Positions 52,248 through 61,858 of a stretch of DNA of 64,000 nucleotides are shown here, piece by piece (position 1 is the stretch's first letter; each line of letters opens with the position of its first letter). The DNA is from Alteraurantiacibacter hainanensis (lineage in GTDB: Bacteria; Pseudomonadota; Alphaproteobacteria; Sphingomonadales; Sphingomonadaceae), in NCBI RefSeq assembly GCF_036321025.1, contig NZ_JAZAPB010000002.1:1612001-1676000 (forward strand), given 5' to 3'. The notes beneath the pieces were generated by a model. That model saw nothing but the letters and a program-made list of their open reading frames with translations. It was not told the origin of the DNA and ran no database searches. The position numbers and the translations under genes are program-made.

Positions 52248-53019
52248 TATCCCCAGAGGTGTCCTCGTCTATCAGAGAGAACTCGGTGGAAGTGTCGCCT
52301 GGTTGTAAACAAGGCTCTATATCGCGTGGTTCCGGGCGCTCCCCGACCACTTCGAACTGCGCATAGTAGCCAGCGATCTGCGGCTTGCGCACGAATTCCA
52401 CGAGCCGATAGCCTACCCGCTCGAATTCGCAAAACAGAAGTTGCGGATTTATGCCGTGCTGGTCCGCCGGTCGATCGACGTCCACCACGATGACCTGCCC
52501 GCCCTCGCGCAAGGACGGACGCATCCGCCACAGCAGGGCGTAAGGCTCCGATATCTCATGATACATGTGGACCATGAAGATGCGATCGAAGCTGTCTTCG
52601 GGCAGCTTGGGATCGTCCGGCAGGCCAAGGGCGATGGACACGTTGTCGAGCCGCTCGCGCTCCACCCGGTTGCCCAGGCGGCGCAGCACATCCTCGTCGA
52701 TGTCCTGCGCCAGCACGCGGCCATCCTCGCCCACGCGGGCGGCCAGGCGCACTGTGTAATAGCCCTCGCCCGCGCCGATATCCGCCACGGTCATGCCCTC
52801 GGCGATATTGGCCTGGTCCATCACCGTCTGCGCCTCGCGCCGGTCGTCGCGGATCTGCTCGGTGGAGAAGGCATTGCCGCCAAGGTCGGACACGGGCCGA
52901 TAGGGGCGCGGAAAATCGCGCGAGGTTACGGGGCGCTCTTCCTCGGCCACGTCGCAGGCGACGAGCGACAGGCTGGCGCCGAGCGCGGCCAGGGCAGCTG
53001 TGACGACCCTTTGTCTCAT
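52225..53019 (-). CDS. Lipidated class I SAM-dependent methyltransferase-like protein
   Basis: A 264-residue protein. The N-terminus MRQRVVTAALAALGASLSLVACD has a signal peptide with an LVAC lipobox. The methyltransferase core (about 65-220) holds the SAM-binding TVADIGAGEGYYTVRLAARVG, the acidic VLAQDID, and DRIFMVHMYHEISEPYALL. An enzyme using cytoplasmic SAM on the outer side of the inner membrane would be odd, so either the domain lost activity or the lipobox is not used. It is unclear which. It lies upstream of, and overlaps, the nitronate monooxygenase gene. Confidence 0.8.
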   Translation of the reverse strand: MRQRVVTAALAALGASLSLVACDVAEEERPVTSRDFPRPYRPVSDLGGNAFSTEQIRDDRREAQTVMDQANIAEGMTVADIGAGEGYYTVRLAARVGEDGRVLAQDIDEDVLRRLGNRVERERLDNVSIALGLPDDPKLPEDSFDRIFMVHMYHEISEPYALLWRMRPSLREGGQVIVVDVDRPADQHGINPQLLFCEFERVGYRLVEFVRKPQIAGYYAQFEVVGERPEPRDIEPCLQPGDTSTEFSLIDEDTSGDNDEFQGS

Positions 53020-53078
53020 AGGCCCGCTCTAGCGGGTGCGTTAACGGTTGGCAAAGCGCGATCCTTGCGGTGCCAGGC

Positions 53079-54206
53079 CTATTCCACGTCCTCTACGTCC
53101 ACCGTCTCGCCGGTCACGCGCTGGGCAAGAGCGGCGGCGATGAAATCGTCCAGCTCGCCGTCCAGCACGTCACCCGGAGCCGTGGACGTGGTGCCCGTGC
53201 GCAGGTCCTTCACCATCTGGTAGGGCTGCAGCACATAGCTGCGGATCTGGTGGCCCCACCCGATCTCGGTCTTTTCCTGGTATTCGCCGGCAGCCTCCGC
53301 CTCGCGCTTCGCCAGTTCAGCCTCGTAAAGCCGCGCCTTCAGCATGTTCATCGCCGTGGCGCGGTTCTTGTGCTGGCTGCGGTCGTTCTGGCTGGCGACC
53401 ACGATGCCGGTCGGCTTGTGCGTGATGCGAACGGCGGAATCGGTCGTGTTCACGTGCTGTCCGCCCGCGCCCGATGCGCGGTAGGTGTCGATCTTCAGGT
53501 CGCCTTCGTTGATCTCGATGTCGATTTCGTCGTCGATCACCGGATAGACCCACACGCTGGAGAAGCTGGTGTGGCGACGTGCAGAACTGTCGTAGGGGCT
53601 GATGCGCACCAGGCGGTGAACACCGCTTTCGGTCTTGGCATAGCCATAGGCGTTCTCGCCCTTGATCAGCAGTGTCGCGGACTTGATGCCCGCCTGCTCG
53701 CCCGCGGCATATTCCACGGTTTCAACCTTGAATCCGCGCCGTTCGGCCCACCGGGCATACATGCGCATCAGCATTTCCGCCCAGTCCTGGCTTTCGGTGC
53801 CGCCGGCACCAGCGTTGACCTGCAGATAGGTGTCGTGGTTGTCGGCCTCTCCCGAGAGCAGCGCATTCACCTTGTCGCGGTCGGCCCTCTGGGCGAGCTT
53901 TTCCAGGCTGGCGAGTCCTTCCGCCACGACCTCATCGTCGCCCTCGGCCTCGCCCATTTCGACGAACTCGGTGGCATCCGCCATTTCCTGGCTGATCTCG
54001 TTAACCGTTCCGATGGCGTCCTTCAGCTGCTTGTGCTCGCGGCTGATGGCCTGCGCCTGCTTGGGATCGTTCCACAGGTCCGGGTCCTGCACGCGCGCCT
54101 CCAGCTCGTCGAGGCGACGCAGCGCGTGTTCCCAGTCCAGCGACTTGCGCACCAGCGCCAGCGCGGCTTCGATGCGATCGATATGGGCCTGCCCTTCGGC
54201 ACGCAT
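53079..54206 (-). CDS. prfB: Peptide chain release factor 2
   Basis: Terminates translation at UGA and UAA. It has 375 residues, in one frame: no programmed +1 frameshift is present near codon 25. The GGQ loop is in SGAGGQHVNTTDSAVRI; the codon-recognition block is RISPYDSSARRHTSFSSV, where the usual SPF reads SPY, which is common in alphaproteobacteria. It lies 69 bases after the penicillin-binding protein gene and may belong to the same transcript. Confidence 0.96.
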   Translation of the reverse strand: MRAEGQAHIDRIEAALALVRKSLDWEHALRRLDELEARVQDPDLWNDPKQAQAISREHKQLKDAIGTVNEISQEMADATEFVEMGEAEGDDEVVAEGLASLEKLAQRADRDKVNALLSGEADNHDTYLQVNAGAGGTESQDWAEMLMRMYARWAERRGFKVETVEYAAGEQAGIKSATLLIKGENAYGYAKTESGVHRLVRISPYDSSARRHTSFSSVWVYPVIDDEIDIEINEGDLKIDTYRASGAGGQHVNTTDSAVRITHKPTGIVVASQNDRSQHKNRATAMNMLKARLYEAELAKREAEAAGEYQEKTEIGWGHQIRSYVLQPYQMVKDLRTGTTSTAPGDVLDGELDDFIAAALAQRVTGETVDVEDVE

Positions 54207-54275
54207 GGCATTGGTCCTTCAAAAGATTGAATGCGCGCGCCTAGCGCAAGCGGGCGCGGCGCGAAAGTGCGCCGA

Positions 54276-56825
54276 TCAGTAAATACCGCCCTGCTCTTCG
54301 ACGAAGTCCTCGCGTTCACCCGGACGACTGCTCGAGCTGCCGCTGTTCGCCCGGCGGCGCAACTGCGCCAGGATCGTCTCGCGCATCGCATCCACCTCGT
54401 CCTGCCGCTGGCTGCGCCGCGGCTCCGTATCGGGGCGGAAAGCCTCCCAGATGACTGCCGAAGTCGGCTCGTCCGTCGGCCAGGCATCGAATACGCGGCG
54501 GCCCGTGCGGCGATCCACGCGGACCATGCGCACGCCGCTGGGCGCGATGAACGGTCGCCCGCTCCAGTGATCGCGGGTTTCCTGCACGAACTGCTTGAAG
54601 ATCGGAGCGGCCGTGTTGCCGCCCTGGATCCACCCGCCCATGTTCTGGGGCTGGTCGAAGCCGAGATAGGTGGCGCCTACGATGTCGGGCGATCCGCCCA
54701 CGAACCAGGCGTTGGTGGGACCAGAGCTGGTGCCGGTCTTGCCGAACAGCGGCATGTCGAGATCGCGCAGGCGCGTGGCGGTGCCCCGCTGGACGACGCC
54801 GGTCAGCATGTTCACCGTCTGGAAGGCGGTGCGCGGGTCCATCACCTGGCGACCTGTCCGGCCGAAGCGCGGCATCGGGCCGCCATCCCATTCGTCCATG
54901 TTGCAGCCGGTGCATTCGCGGTTGTCGGCGCGCCAGATCACCTTGCCGTCGCGGTCCTGCACGTAGTCGATCACCGTCGGATCGTTCAGGCGACCGTGGT
55001 TCACCAGCATGGCATAGGCGGCGGCCATCTTCTCGACCGTGGTGTCACCGGCACCCAGGGCAAAGGCAGGATAGGGTTCGAGTTCGCCTTCCTCGGCAAT
55101 GCCCACGCGCTCGAACGTGTCGATCACGTTCTCCATCCCCGAATCCATGGCGATGTGCACCGTCATCAGGTTCTTCGACTGCTCCAGCCCGTAACGCATG
55201 GGGTATTCGCCCCCGCCGCGGCTGCCGCCGAAGTTGGTGAAGCACTTCTCGCCCAGGTTGGCGCCCTGGTAATAGCAATACTGCGCATCGGGGATCATCG
55301 AGGCGGGCGTCATGCCGTTGTCCAGCCCGGTGGCGTAGACGAAGGGCTTGATGGTGGAGCCGGGCTGGCGGTTGGCCTGCGTGGCGCGGTTGAAACTGCC
55401 AAGGCGCGAATCGAACCCGCCCTGCATGGCCAGCACCCGTCCGCTGTCCGGCGCGATGGCCAGGAAGCCGCCCGAGACGGAAGGAATGGCTTCCAGGCGC
55501 CAGTTGCTGCCGCTGGGCGACGCAGCCACGACATCGCCCACCTTCACTTCGCTGGCGACGTTGGACAGCGGCGCCTCCACGCCATCGGAAAAGCCGATGG
55601 TAGCAGAATCGCCGCTTCGGGCGGTGACCACGCCCACGCGCCAGTTCTTGTAGCTGATCGAGAGGTAGGAGCTGCGCAGCTGCTCCGTCAGGTCGCCGTT
55701 ATCGGGATTGATCGTGGCGATCGGTCCGGTCCAGCCGCGATTGCCGTGATAGCGCAGCATGGCATCGCGCAGCGAGTTGCGCGCGGCGTCCTGCAGTTCG
55801 GTGTCGAGCGAGGTGCGTACCCAAAGGCCGCCGGCATAGACGCTGTTGCGCCCGTCTTCCGCTTCTTCGCCGAAAAGTTCGATCAGTTCGCGGCGAACTT
55901 CCTCGAGGAAGTAGCCTGCATCGGCGGAGCGTTCAGTGCGCTGGCCTTCGTTGATGCCCAATGGCTGGGCCTGCGCCGCCCGCATTTCCTGCGCGGTGAT
56001 GAAGCCGTTGTCTTCCATCTGGGCGAGCACCCAGTTGCGGCGTTCGCGCGCGGTGTCGTAATTCGCCTCGCGGCTGTAGACCTCGGGCGCGCGGGGCAGG
56101 ATCGCCAGATAGGCCATCTCGTGCAGTTCGAGTTCGTCCACGTCCTTGTCGAAATAGGCGCGCGCGGCCGCCTGCACGCCGTAGCTGCGCCGACCCAGCG
56201 GGATTTCGTTCAGGTAAAGGGTGATGATCTCCTGCTTGGAGAGAACATCCTCGATACGCGTGGCAAGGATCATTTCGCGCAGCTTGCGCGTCACCGAGTA
56301 CTCGTTGCCCACCAGGATGTTCTTAGCCACCTGCTGGGTGATGGTGGAGCCGCCAACGGCCCGCTCGCCCGAGCCCATTTTCGAGATGTAGTCGACCACG
56401 GCATTGAAGAAGCCGCCCGCGTCGATGCCGCCGTGCCGCCAGAAGGTCTCGTCCTCGGCTGAGATGTAGGCGTTCATCAGCTGCTCGGGCAGGTCGCGGT
56501 ATTGCAGTTCGACGCGCCGTTCGCGTTCGTAACGGTGGACGATCTCGCCATCGATGCCGCGCACGACGCTTGGCAGGTTCGGCTCGTAATCCAGCAGCGA
56601 ATCCGCGTCCGGCAGGTCGCGCGCCAGCCAGGCCCACCCGGCCAGCCAGACGACGAGCGCGGCAAGCAGCAGGTAGCCGCCGATGCGGAACAGACGATTG
56701 CCCTGCCATGCGGACCGCAGTGGCGTGCCGACGTAGCGGGTGAATGCGCGGAAGCGGCTCCAGCCGCTGCCAATGGAGGATGTGAAGGCGTTTGTCATAA
56801 GGCAGGAAGGCACTCTACATGCCAT
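54276..56825 (-). CDS. mrcA: Penicillin-binding protein 1A (class A transglycosylase/transpeptidase)
   Basis: Polymerises and crosslinks peptidoglycan in the periplasm. About 849 residues: one membrane segment near 50-70, a GT51 domain (AEDETFWRHGGIDAGGFFNA, GGSTITQQVAKNILV, EIPLGRRSYGVQAAARAYF), then the transpeptidase with SxxK in RQPGSTIKPFVYATG, an SKN triad block in GLEQSKNLMTV and KTG in PLFGKTGTSSGPTNAWFVGG. The start is uncertain: ATG at 56825 (weak site GGATGG) or at 56798 (MTNAFTSSIGSG). It lies 28 bases after the amidase gene. Confidence 0.95.
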   Translation of the reverse strand: MACRVPSCLMTNAFTSSIGSGWSRFRAFTRYVGTPLRSAWQGNRLFRIGGYLLLAALVVWLAGWAWLARDLPDADSLLDYEPNLPSVVRGIDGEIVHRYERERRVELQYRDLPEQLMNAYISAEDETFWRHGGIDAGGFFNAVVDYISKMGSGERAVGGSTITQQVAKNILVGNEYSVTRKLREMILATRIEDVLSKQEIITLYLNEIPLGRRSYGVQAAARAYFDKDVDELELHEMAYLAILPRAPEVYSREANYDTARERRNWVLAQMEDNGFITAQEMRAAQAQPLGINEGQRTERSADAGYFLEEVRRELIELFGEEAEDGRNSVYAGGLWVRTSLDTELQDAARNSLRDAMLRYHGNRGWTGPIATINPDNGDLTEQLRSSYLSISYKNWRVGVVTARSGDSATIGFSDGVEAPLSNVASEVKVGDVVAASPSGSNWRLEAIPSVSGGFLAIAPDSGRVLAMQGGFDSRLGSFNRATQANRQPGSTIKPFVYATGLDNGMTPASMIPDAQYCYYQGANLGEKCFTNFGGSRGGGEYPMRYGLEQSKNLMTVHIAMDSGMENVIDTFERVGIAEEGELEPYPAFALGAGDTTVEKMAAAYAMLVNHGRLNDPTVIDYVQDRDGKVIWRADNRECTGCNMDEWDGGPMPRFGRTGRQVMDPRTAFQTVNMLTGVVQRGTATRLRDLDMPLFGKTGTSSGPTNAWFVGGSPDIVGATYLGFDQPQNMGGWIQGGNTAAPIFKQFVQETRDHWSGRPFIAPSGVRMVRVDRRTGRRVFDAWPTDEPTSAVIWEAFRPDTEPRRSQRQDEVDAMRETILAQLRRRANSGSSSSRPGEREDFVEEQGGIY

Positions 56826-56853
56826 CCGATCATGGCGCCAGAATGAATAGACA

Positions 56854-57726
56854 TCAGGTTTCGACCCTTTCCCGGGCGAAATAGATGCGAATTGCGCGGG
56901 TCAGGACGTCCGCGAAGCGCTCCTGCCCCTCTTCGGAGGCCAGCCTTTCCGCTTCCTCGGGGTTGGTGACGAAACCCGATTCGAACAGCACGCCCGGCAC
57001 GTCGGGCGCGCGCAGCACGGCCAGCGCGGCGGAGCGGCGCGCCTGCGGGTGGAATTCGAGCGTGCCCTGCCCTTCCCGCTCGATCAGTTCGGCAAAGGCG
57101 GCGGACTGCTCCGACGTGCGGCGCTGCGACAGTTCCACCAGGATGGCGTTCACTTCCTCGTCCTGTCCCGAGAGGTCCACACCGTTGATGATGTCGGCCT
57201 CGTTCTCGCGCTCGGCGAACCGCGCGGCGGCTTCGGAGGAGGCGGTTTCGGACAGGGTATAGATGGTGGCACCGGCCACCCCCTCGCTGTCCCCGGCGGA
57301 ATCGGCGTGGATGGAGAGGAACAGGTCAGCCCCCAGCGCGCGGGCGATCTCGGCGCGTTCCTCCAGCACGATGAAGCGATCGTCCTCGCGCGTCATCGCC
57401 ACGCGAATGCCGCCCTCTTCCAGCAGCCGGTCGCGCAGCGCCTGCGCCAGTCCCAGCACGATGGTCTTCTCGAGATAGCCTTCGCCCACGGCCCCCAGGT
57501 CGAAACCGCCGTGGCCGGCGTCGATCAGCACTAGCGGGCGCGACGGGTCGGAAGGGCCGGCGATTTCGGGAAGACCGATCGTCTGCGCGCCGTCGGGCAG
57601 GTCCACCCGCACCACGTAGTCGCGGCCCAGCACGGGCACCGGTATGGCCGAACCCAGGGCATAGAGCGCGACCACGACCAGCACCGGGAAGGCGAGCAGC
57701 AGGCCGATCTGCAGGCGATGCGACAT
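56854..57726 (-). CDS. amiC: N-acetylmuramoyl-L-alanine amidase
   Basis: Cuts the amide bond between MurNAc and the peptide; needed for cell separation. It has 290 residues: an N-terminal membrane anchor or signal (MSHRLQIGLLLAFPVLVVVAL) and an Amidase_3 domain with zinc ligands in VLIDAGHGGFDLGAVGEGYLEK, SIHADSAGDSEGVAGATIY and the catalytic Glu in GVLFESGFVTNPEEAERL. It is first in a run amiC-mrcA-prfB. The gene letter is by family likeness; E. coli paralogue identity is not implied. Confidence 0.9.
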   Translation of the reverse strand: MSHRLQIGLLLAFPVLVVVALYALGSAIPVPVLGRDYVVRVDLPDGAQTIGLPEIAGPSDPSRPLVLIDAGHGGFDLGAVGEGYLEKTIVLGLAQALRDRLLEEGGIRVAMTREDDRFIVLEERAEIARALGADLFLSIHADSAGDSEGVAGATIYTLSETASSEAAARFAERENEADIINGVDLSGQDEEVNAILVELSQRRTSEQSAAFAELIEREGQGTLEFHPQARRSAALAVLRAPDVPGVLFESGFVTNPEEAERLASEEGQERFADVLTRAIRIYFARERVET

Positions 57727-58205
57727 GCGAGGTCCTATGCGTCCTGTCTGGCGCGCCGCTTGCTGGCGCAGGAATGTTCATGCTTACCACAAGGGAAATT
57801 TGCGTGAATGCGCAACAAGGTTGCCGTGGCTTTCCCCGGCTGCTAGCTAAAGGTGGCCGGAGCGATATTGCTTACCGGCATCCCGGAAAGGCCCGATCGG
57901 CTGTATCCGGCAATGCTTACAGGTTGATGCCCCGATGCAGAGTTATTGCCAGCAAGTCACGATGCGTTCGAAAGGGCGCATGTTGGCTGCAAGGCTCCCA
58001 GCGCAGATGCAAACCCTGCGCCTTTGCAACGCGGCAGACACGTTTCGCACATCCATCCCCCAACCGGTCGACGGCTGGCGCGATGGGGTGATGATCTTCA
58101 AATCCCGCGCGAATGGCGGGACCCACACATATCGGCAATCGCTTCCTACCGGACCGGCGCGCAAGCGCCCGCCCGGCCCGCAGGCGTTTGCCCGGAGAAT
58201 AATCA
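57727..58205 (+). other. 479-bp gap: amidase promoter side and rne leader
   Basis: This is the largest intergenic stretch. It must carry promoters for amiC (leftward) and rne (rightward). No convincing -35/-10 pair could be assigned: TTGCCG-N17-TAGCTA (57821-57849) is weak. A long 5' leader is expected for rne, because RNase E controls its own message in other bacteria. Short stems occur, such as ATGCG...CGCAT near 57962, but no known RNA family is recognised. Two open frames of about 100 codons here lack ribosome sites and protein character. Confidence 0.4.
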
Positions 58206-61001
58206 ATGGCAACGCGCATGCTTATCGATGCGCGCCACCCGGAAGAAACACGGGTGGCGGTGCTCAAGGGAAACCGGATTGAGGAGTTCGACTTTGAATC
58301 TGCCGAACACAAGCAGATCAAGGGCAATATCTATCTAGCGAAAGTCACCAGGGTCGAACCGTCGCTGCAGGCGGCGTTCGTCGATTTCGGCGGCAATCGC
58401 CACGGCTTCCTCGCTTTCAGCGAAATCCATCCCGACTACTACCAGATCCCCGCAGCGGATCGCGAAGCCCTGCTGGCCGAGGAACAGGCCGCAGCGGAAG
58501 AAGAAGCGAAGCTGCGCGCCGAGGAAGACGACGATGGCGCGCCCATCGACGAAGACGGCGAGGATGAAGACGAGGACGAAGCCGGCGTCGAGGAAATCGA
58601 CACCAGCGAGAAGGACGACGTCTCCACGATCGAAGACGGTCACGTCGAGAACGGCGAGGACGCAGCCGACGACGACGATGGAGAAGACGAGGAGTCCGAC
58701 GAGGACGACAGCGACAACGGCGGCAACAACCGCGGTCAGCGTCGCGGCCGGGGTCGTGGCAAGGGCCGTCGCCCGCAGGGGCGCCGTTCGGGCGGCAGCC
58801 GCGCCAAGGAAATCGACGAAGCGCGCGCCAAGCGCCAGGCGCTGCGTCGCCGCTACAAGATCCAGGACGTCATCCAGCGCCGCCAGGTGCTGCTGGTGCA
58901 GGTCGCCAAGGAAGAACGCGGCAACAAGGGCGCGGCCCTGACCACCTATCTGTCGCTGGCGGGCCGTTATTGTGTGCTGATGCCCAATTCCAGCCACGGC
59001 GGCGGTATTTCCCGCAAGATCTCGAACGGTTCGGATCGCAAGCGGCTGAAAAGCATCGTGTCCGACCTCAGCCTGCCCAAATCCATGGGCCTGATCGTGC
59101 GCACGGCCGGCCTCTCGCGCACCAAGCCCGAGATCAAGCGCGACTTCGACTACCTCGCCCGCTTGTGGGACGAGATACGCGAACGCACGCTGAGCTCCAG
59201 CGCGCCGAGCGTGATCCATTCGGATTCCGACCTGATCAAGCGCGCCATCCGCGACATCTACAACCGCGAGATCGAGGAAGTGATCGTGGAAGGCGAAGCG
59301 GGTTACAAGGCCGCCAAGTCGTTCATGAAGCTGCTGATGCCCAGCCACGCGCGCCGGGTTAAGAGCTACAACGATCCCGTCCCGCTGTTCCAGCGATACG
59401 GTGCGGAAGACCAGCTTTCGGCGATGTACGATCCCATGGTGCAGCTGAAATCCGGCGGCTACCTGATCATCAACCCGACCGAGGCGCTGGTGTCGATCGA
59501 CATAAACTCCGGCCGTTCCACCAAGGAACATGGGATCGAGCAGACCGCCCTGCACACCAACCTGGAAGCGGCGAAGGAAATCGCCCGCCAGCTGCGCCTG
59601 CGCGACATGGCAGGCCTGGTGGTGATCGACTTCATCGACATGGAACGCACCGGCAACGTGCGGAAGGTCGAACGGTGCATGAAGGATGCGCTGAAGAACG
59701 ACCGCGCCCGGATCCAGGTCGGCCGCATTTCCGGTTTCGGCCTGATGGAAATGAGCCGCCAGCGCCTGCGCACCGGCGTGCTCGAAGCGACCACGCGCGA
59801 ATGTCCGCACTGCGATGGCACCGGCCTTGTCCGCACGGCCTCTTCCGCCGGCCTCTCGGCCCTGCGTCTGATCGAGGACGAGGCGGCCAAGGGCAAGGGC
59901 ACGGTCATCACCCTGTTCGCCTCTACCGAGGCGGCGGTGTACCTGCTCAACGCCAAGCGCGGCGACCTTGCCGAGATCGAGCAGCGGTATGGCGTGACGG
60001 TCGAAGTGAAGCCCGAGGGCGAGAACGAGGGCGCGAAGATGCGCGTCTCGTCGTCCGGACCCAAGCCGTCGCAGGCGCCCAAGTTCGAACCGATCGTCGA
60101 CGATGACGACGACGATTACGTCGGCGAGGACGAAGACGAGAGCGATACCGAGACCGACAGCGACGATTCCTACGACGAGGACGATGACGGCAACGGCGGG
60201 CAGAAGAACAAGCGCCGCCGCCGTCGGCGCGGTGGTCGCGGCCGCAACAAGAACCGTCAGCAGGACGACGATACGTCGGACGACAACGATAACGACAACG
60301 AAGCCGACGATGACGAAGACAGCCGCGACGAAGGCAAGGGTTCGTCGGACGACTCCGACAGCGATGAAGGCGGCAACAAGCCGCGTCGCCGTCGCGGACG
60401 CCGCGGCGGCCGTGGACGCAACCGCAAGCGGCAGGATGGCGACAACGGTGCCTCCGGCAAGGAATCCGATAACGACTCCGATGGCGACCAGAGCGGTCCC
60501 GACAGCGGTCAGCGCGACGAGGTAGAGGCCAAGGCCGAGCAGGAGAGCGATGCTGCTCCTGCAGGGGAAGACACCCCGGCCGAGAAGCCGAAGCCGAAGC
60601 GCACCCGTGCGAAGAAAGCTCCTGCCAAGACCGAGGACGCTTCCGGAGCCGAGACCGAGAGCGAGGAAAAGCCGAAGCCCAAGCGCACGCGTCGCAAGAA
60701 GGCCGAAACTACGGAGCCGAGCGGCGAGGACGACGCCAAGGCGGAAGAAAAGCCGAAGCCGAAGCGCGCACCTCGCAAGAAGGCTGCCGCTGCAACCGAC
60801 GACAAGGCGGAAAAGCCTGCCGACGCGAAGGCCAAGGCCAACCTCGACGGCGGTGACAAGCCGGTGATCTCGGAAGTCATCACCGGCGATGACACCCCGC
60901 TGAAGAAGGACAGCGAGGCCTCTTCGGACAACGGCGATGACGGCGTCAACGAAGACGGCTCGCCCCGTCGCGGATGGTGGCAACGCACGTTCGGTAACTG
61001 A
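58206..61001 (+). CDS. rne: Ribonuclease E
   Basis: A single-strand endoribonuclease and degradosome scaffold, 931 residues. The S1 domain begins at residue ~38 (GNIYLAKVTRVEPSLQAAFVDFG) but is interrupted at ~90-215 by an insertion: first highly acidic, then Arg/Gly-rich (RGQRRGRGRGKGRRPQ). It resumes at DVIQRRQVLLVQVAKEERG. The catalytic Asp residues lie in VSIDINSGRST (~430) and VVIDFIDMERTG (~476). The Zn-link is CPHCDGTG (~535). The C-terminal ~300 residues alternate acidic stretches and basic RRRRRG or KPKRTRRKK blocks, the likely RNA- and partner-binding region. Confidence 0.96.
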   Translation: MATRMLIDARHPEETRVAVLKGNRIEEFDFESAEHKQIKGNIYLAKVTRVEPSLQAAFVDFGGNRHGFLAFSEIHPDYYQIPAADREALLAEEQAAAEEEAKLRAEEDDDGAPIDEDGEDEDEDEAGVEEIDTSEKDDVSTIEDGHVENGEDAADDDDGEDEESDEDDSDNGGNNRGQRRGRGRGKGRRPQGRRSGGSRAKEIDEARAKRQALRRRYKIQDVIQRRQVLLVQVAKEERGNKGAALTTYLSLAGRYCVLMPNSSHGGGISRKISNGSDRKRLKSIVSDLSLPKSMGLIVRTAGLSRTKPEIKRDFDYLARLWDEIRERTLSSSAPSVIHSDSDLIKRAIRDIYNREIEEVIVEGEAGYKAAKSFMKLLMPSHARRVKSYNDPVPLFQRYGAEDQLSAMYDPMVQLKSGGYLIINPTEALVSIDINSGRSTKEHGIEQTALHTNLEAAKEIARQLRLRDMAGLVVIDFIDMERTGNVRKVERCMKDALKNDRARIQVGRISGFGLMEMSRQRLRTGVLEATTRECPHCDGTGLVRTASSAGLSALRLIEDEAAKGKGTVITLFASTEAAVYLLNAKRGDLAEIEQRYGVTVEVKPEGENEGAKMRVSSSGPKPSQAPKFEPIVDDDDDDYVGEDEDESDTETDSDDSYDEDDDGNGGQKNKRRRRRRGGRGRNKNRQQDDDTSDDNDNDNEADDDEDSRDEGKGSSDDSDSDEGGNKPRRRRGRRGGRGRNRKRQDGDNGASGKESDNDSDGDQSGPDSGQRDEVEAKAEQESDAAPAGEDTPAEKPKPKRTRAKKAPAKTEDASGAETESEEKPKPKRTRRKKAETTEPSGEDDAKAEEKPKPKRAPRKKAAAATDDKAEKPADAKAKANLDGGDKPVISEVITGDDTPLKKDSEASSDNGDDGVNEDGSPRRGWWQRTFGN

Positions 61002-61027
61002 CAGCCCGAAAGAGGAGGAGAGTGGTC

Positions 61028-61855
61028 ATGGACCCGCTTCCAGTAACCGTCATCGTCCTGGCGGCGCAGCGCACCGGCGTGGTCAATCCCCTCGCCGCGC
61101 GCGCGGGGGTCAGCCACAAGTGCCTGGCGCCGATCTGCGGCCGCCCGCTTATAGCGCACGTGATGGAAGCCCTGACCACGCTGCCCGCGATCCGCGAGAT
61201 CCGGGTCGTGCTGGAAAAGGACGGACAGGCCGAAGTGGACGCGGTCCTCGAACCGTTCCGCGAGCGCGGCACCCCGATCACCATCCACGACAGCGATCCC
61301 AACATCGTCGAAAGCGTGCTTGCGGCGACCAGGGGCGAGGACGGACCCTTCGTGGTGACCACCGGCGACAACGTGCTGCTGACGCACGATGGCTTCGAGC
61401 AGTTGCGCAGTGCAATGCGCGATGCCGACGGCGTGATCGGGGTCACCACCAAGGAACGAGTCCACGCGGTGCACGAGCGCGGGCAGCGGGGCTTCTACGA
61501 ATTCAAGGAAGCGGGCTATGCCAACTGCAACCTCTACGGGCTGTCCAATCGCAAGGGCTTGAAGGCCGCGGAGATATTCCGTGAAGGCGGTCAGTTCCAG
61601 GCCAACAGGGGTCGCATGGTGCGGGCCTTCGGCCTGCTCAATATCCTGATGATGCGCTTTGGCCTCACCACCTTTGCGGATGGCCTGACCCGCGTCGGCA
61701 AGCGGTTCGATGCGAAGCTGAAGCCGGTCGTGTTCGAGGACGGCGCTCTCGCCATCGATGTCGACAACGAACGGACCTACGCCATCTGCGAGTGGGTGCT
61801 GGGCCAGCGGCTGGGAATGGACATTCCCAAGCCCGAGATCGAGTCCTGGAGCTAG
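61028..61855 (+). CDS. NTP-transferase domain protein
   Basis: About 275 residues of a sugar-nucleotide/MobA-like nucleotidyltransferase: VIVLAAQRTGVVNPLAARAG, KCLAPICGRPLIAHVMEAL, an acidic catalytic-type TTGDNVLLTHDGF and AIDVDNERTYAICEWVLG near the end. The product (for example CMP- or CDP-activated polyol or sugar) is not shown by neighbours. The ATG at 61028 is chosen because of the strong GAGGAGGAG upstream; a GTG at 61022 is too close to it. It starts 26 bases after rne. Confidence 0.8.
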   Translation: MDPLPVTVIVLAAQRTGVVNPLAARAGVSHKCLAPICGRPLIAHVMEALTTLPAIREIRVVLEKDGQAEVDAVLEPFRERGTPITIHDSDPNIVESVLAATRGEDGPFVVTTGDNVLLTHDGFEQLRSAMRDADGVIGVTTKERVHAVHERGQRGFYEFKEAGYANCNLYGLSNRKGLKAAEIFREGGQFQANRGRMVRAFGLLNILMMRFGLTTFADGLTRVGKRFDAKLKPVVFEDGALAIDVDNERTYAICEWVLGQRLGMDIPKPEIESWS

Positions 61856-61858
61856 CGC

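Noticed and set aside
53079..54206. Programmed +1 frameshift in prfB
   Set aside because: The reading frame is continuous from the start codon through the family N-terminal region; there is no in-frame UGA to bypass.
57821..57849. TTGCCG-N17-TAGCTA as an rne promoter
   Set aside because: The spacing is right but the boxes match the consensus poorly, so it was not listed as a promoter.
57774..58282. Two plus-strand frames of 105 and 115 codons before rne
   Set aside because: They lack ribosome sites, overlap each other or rne, and have compositions typical of random GC-rich translation. The region is better explained as promoter and rne leader.
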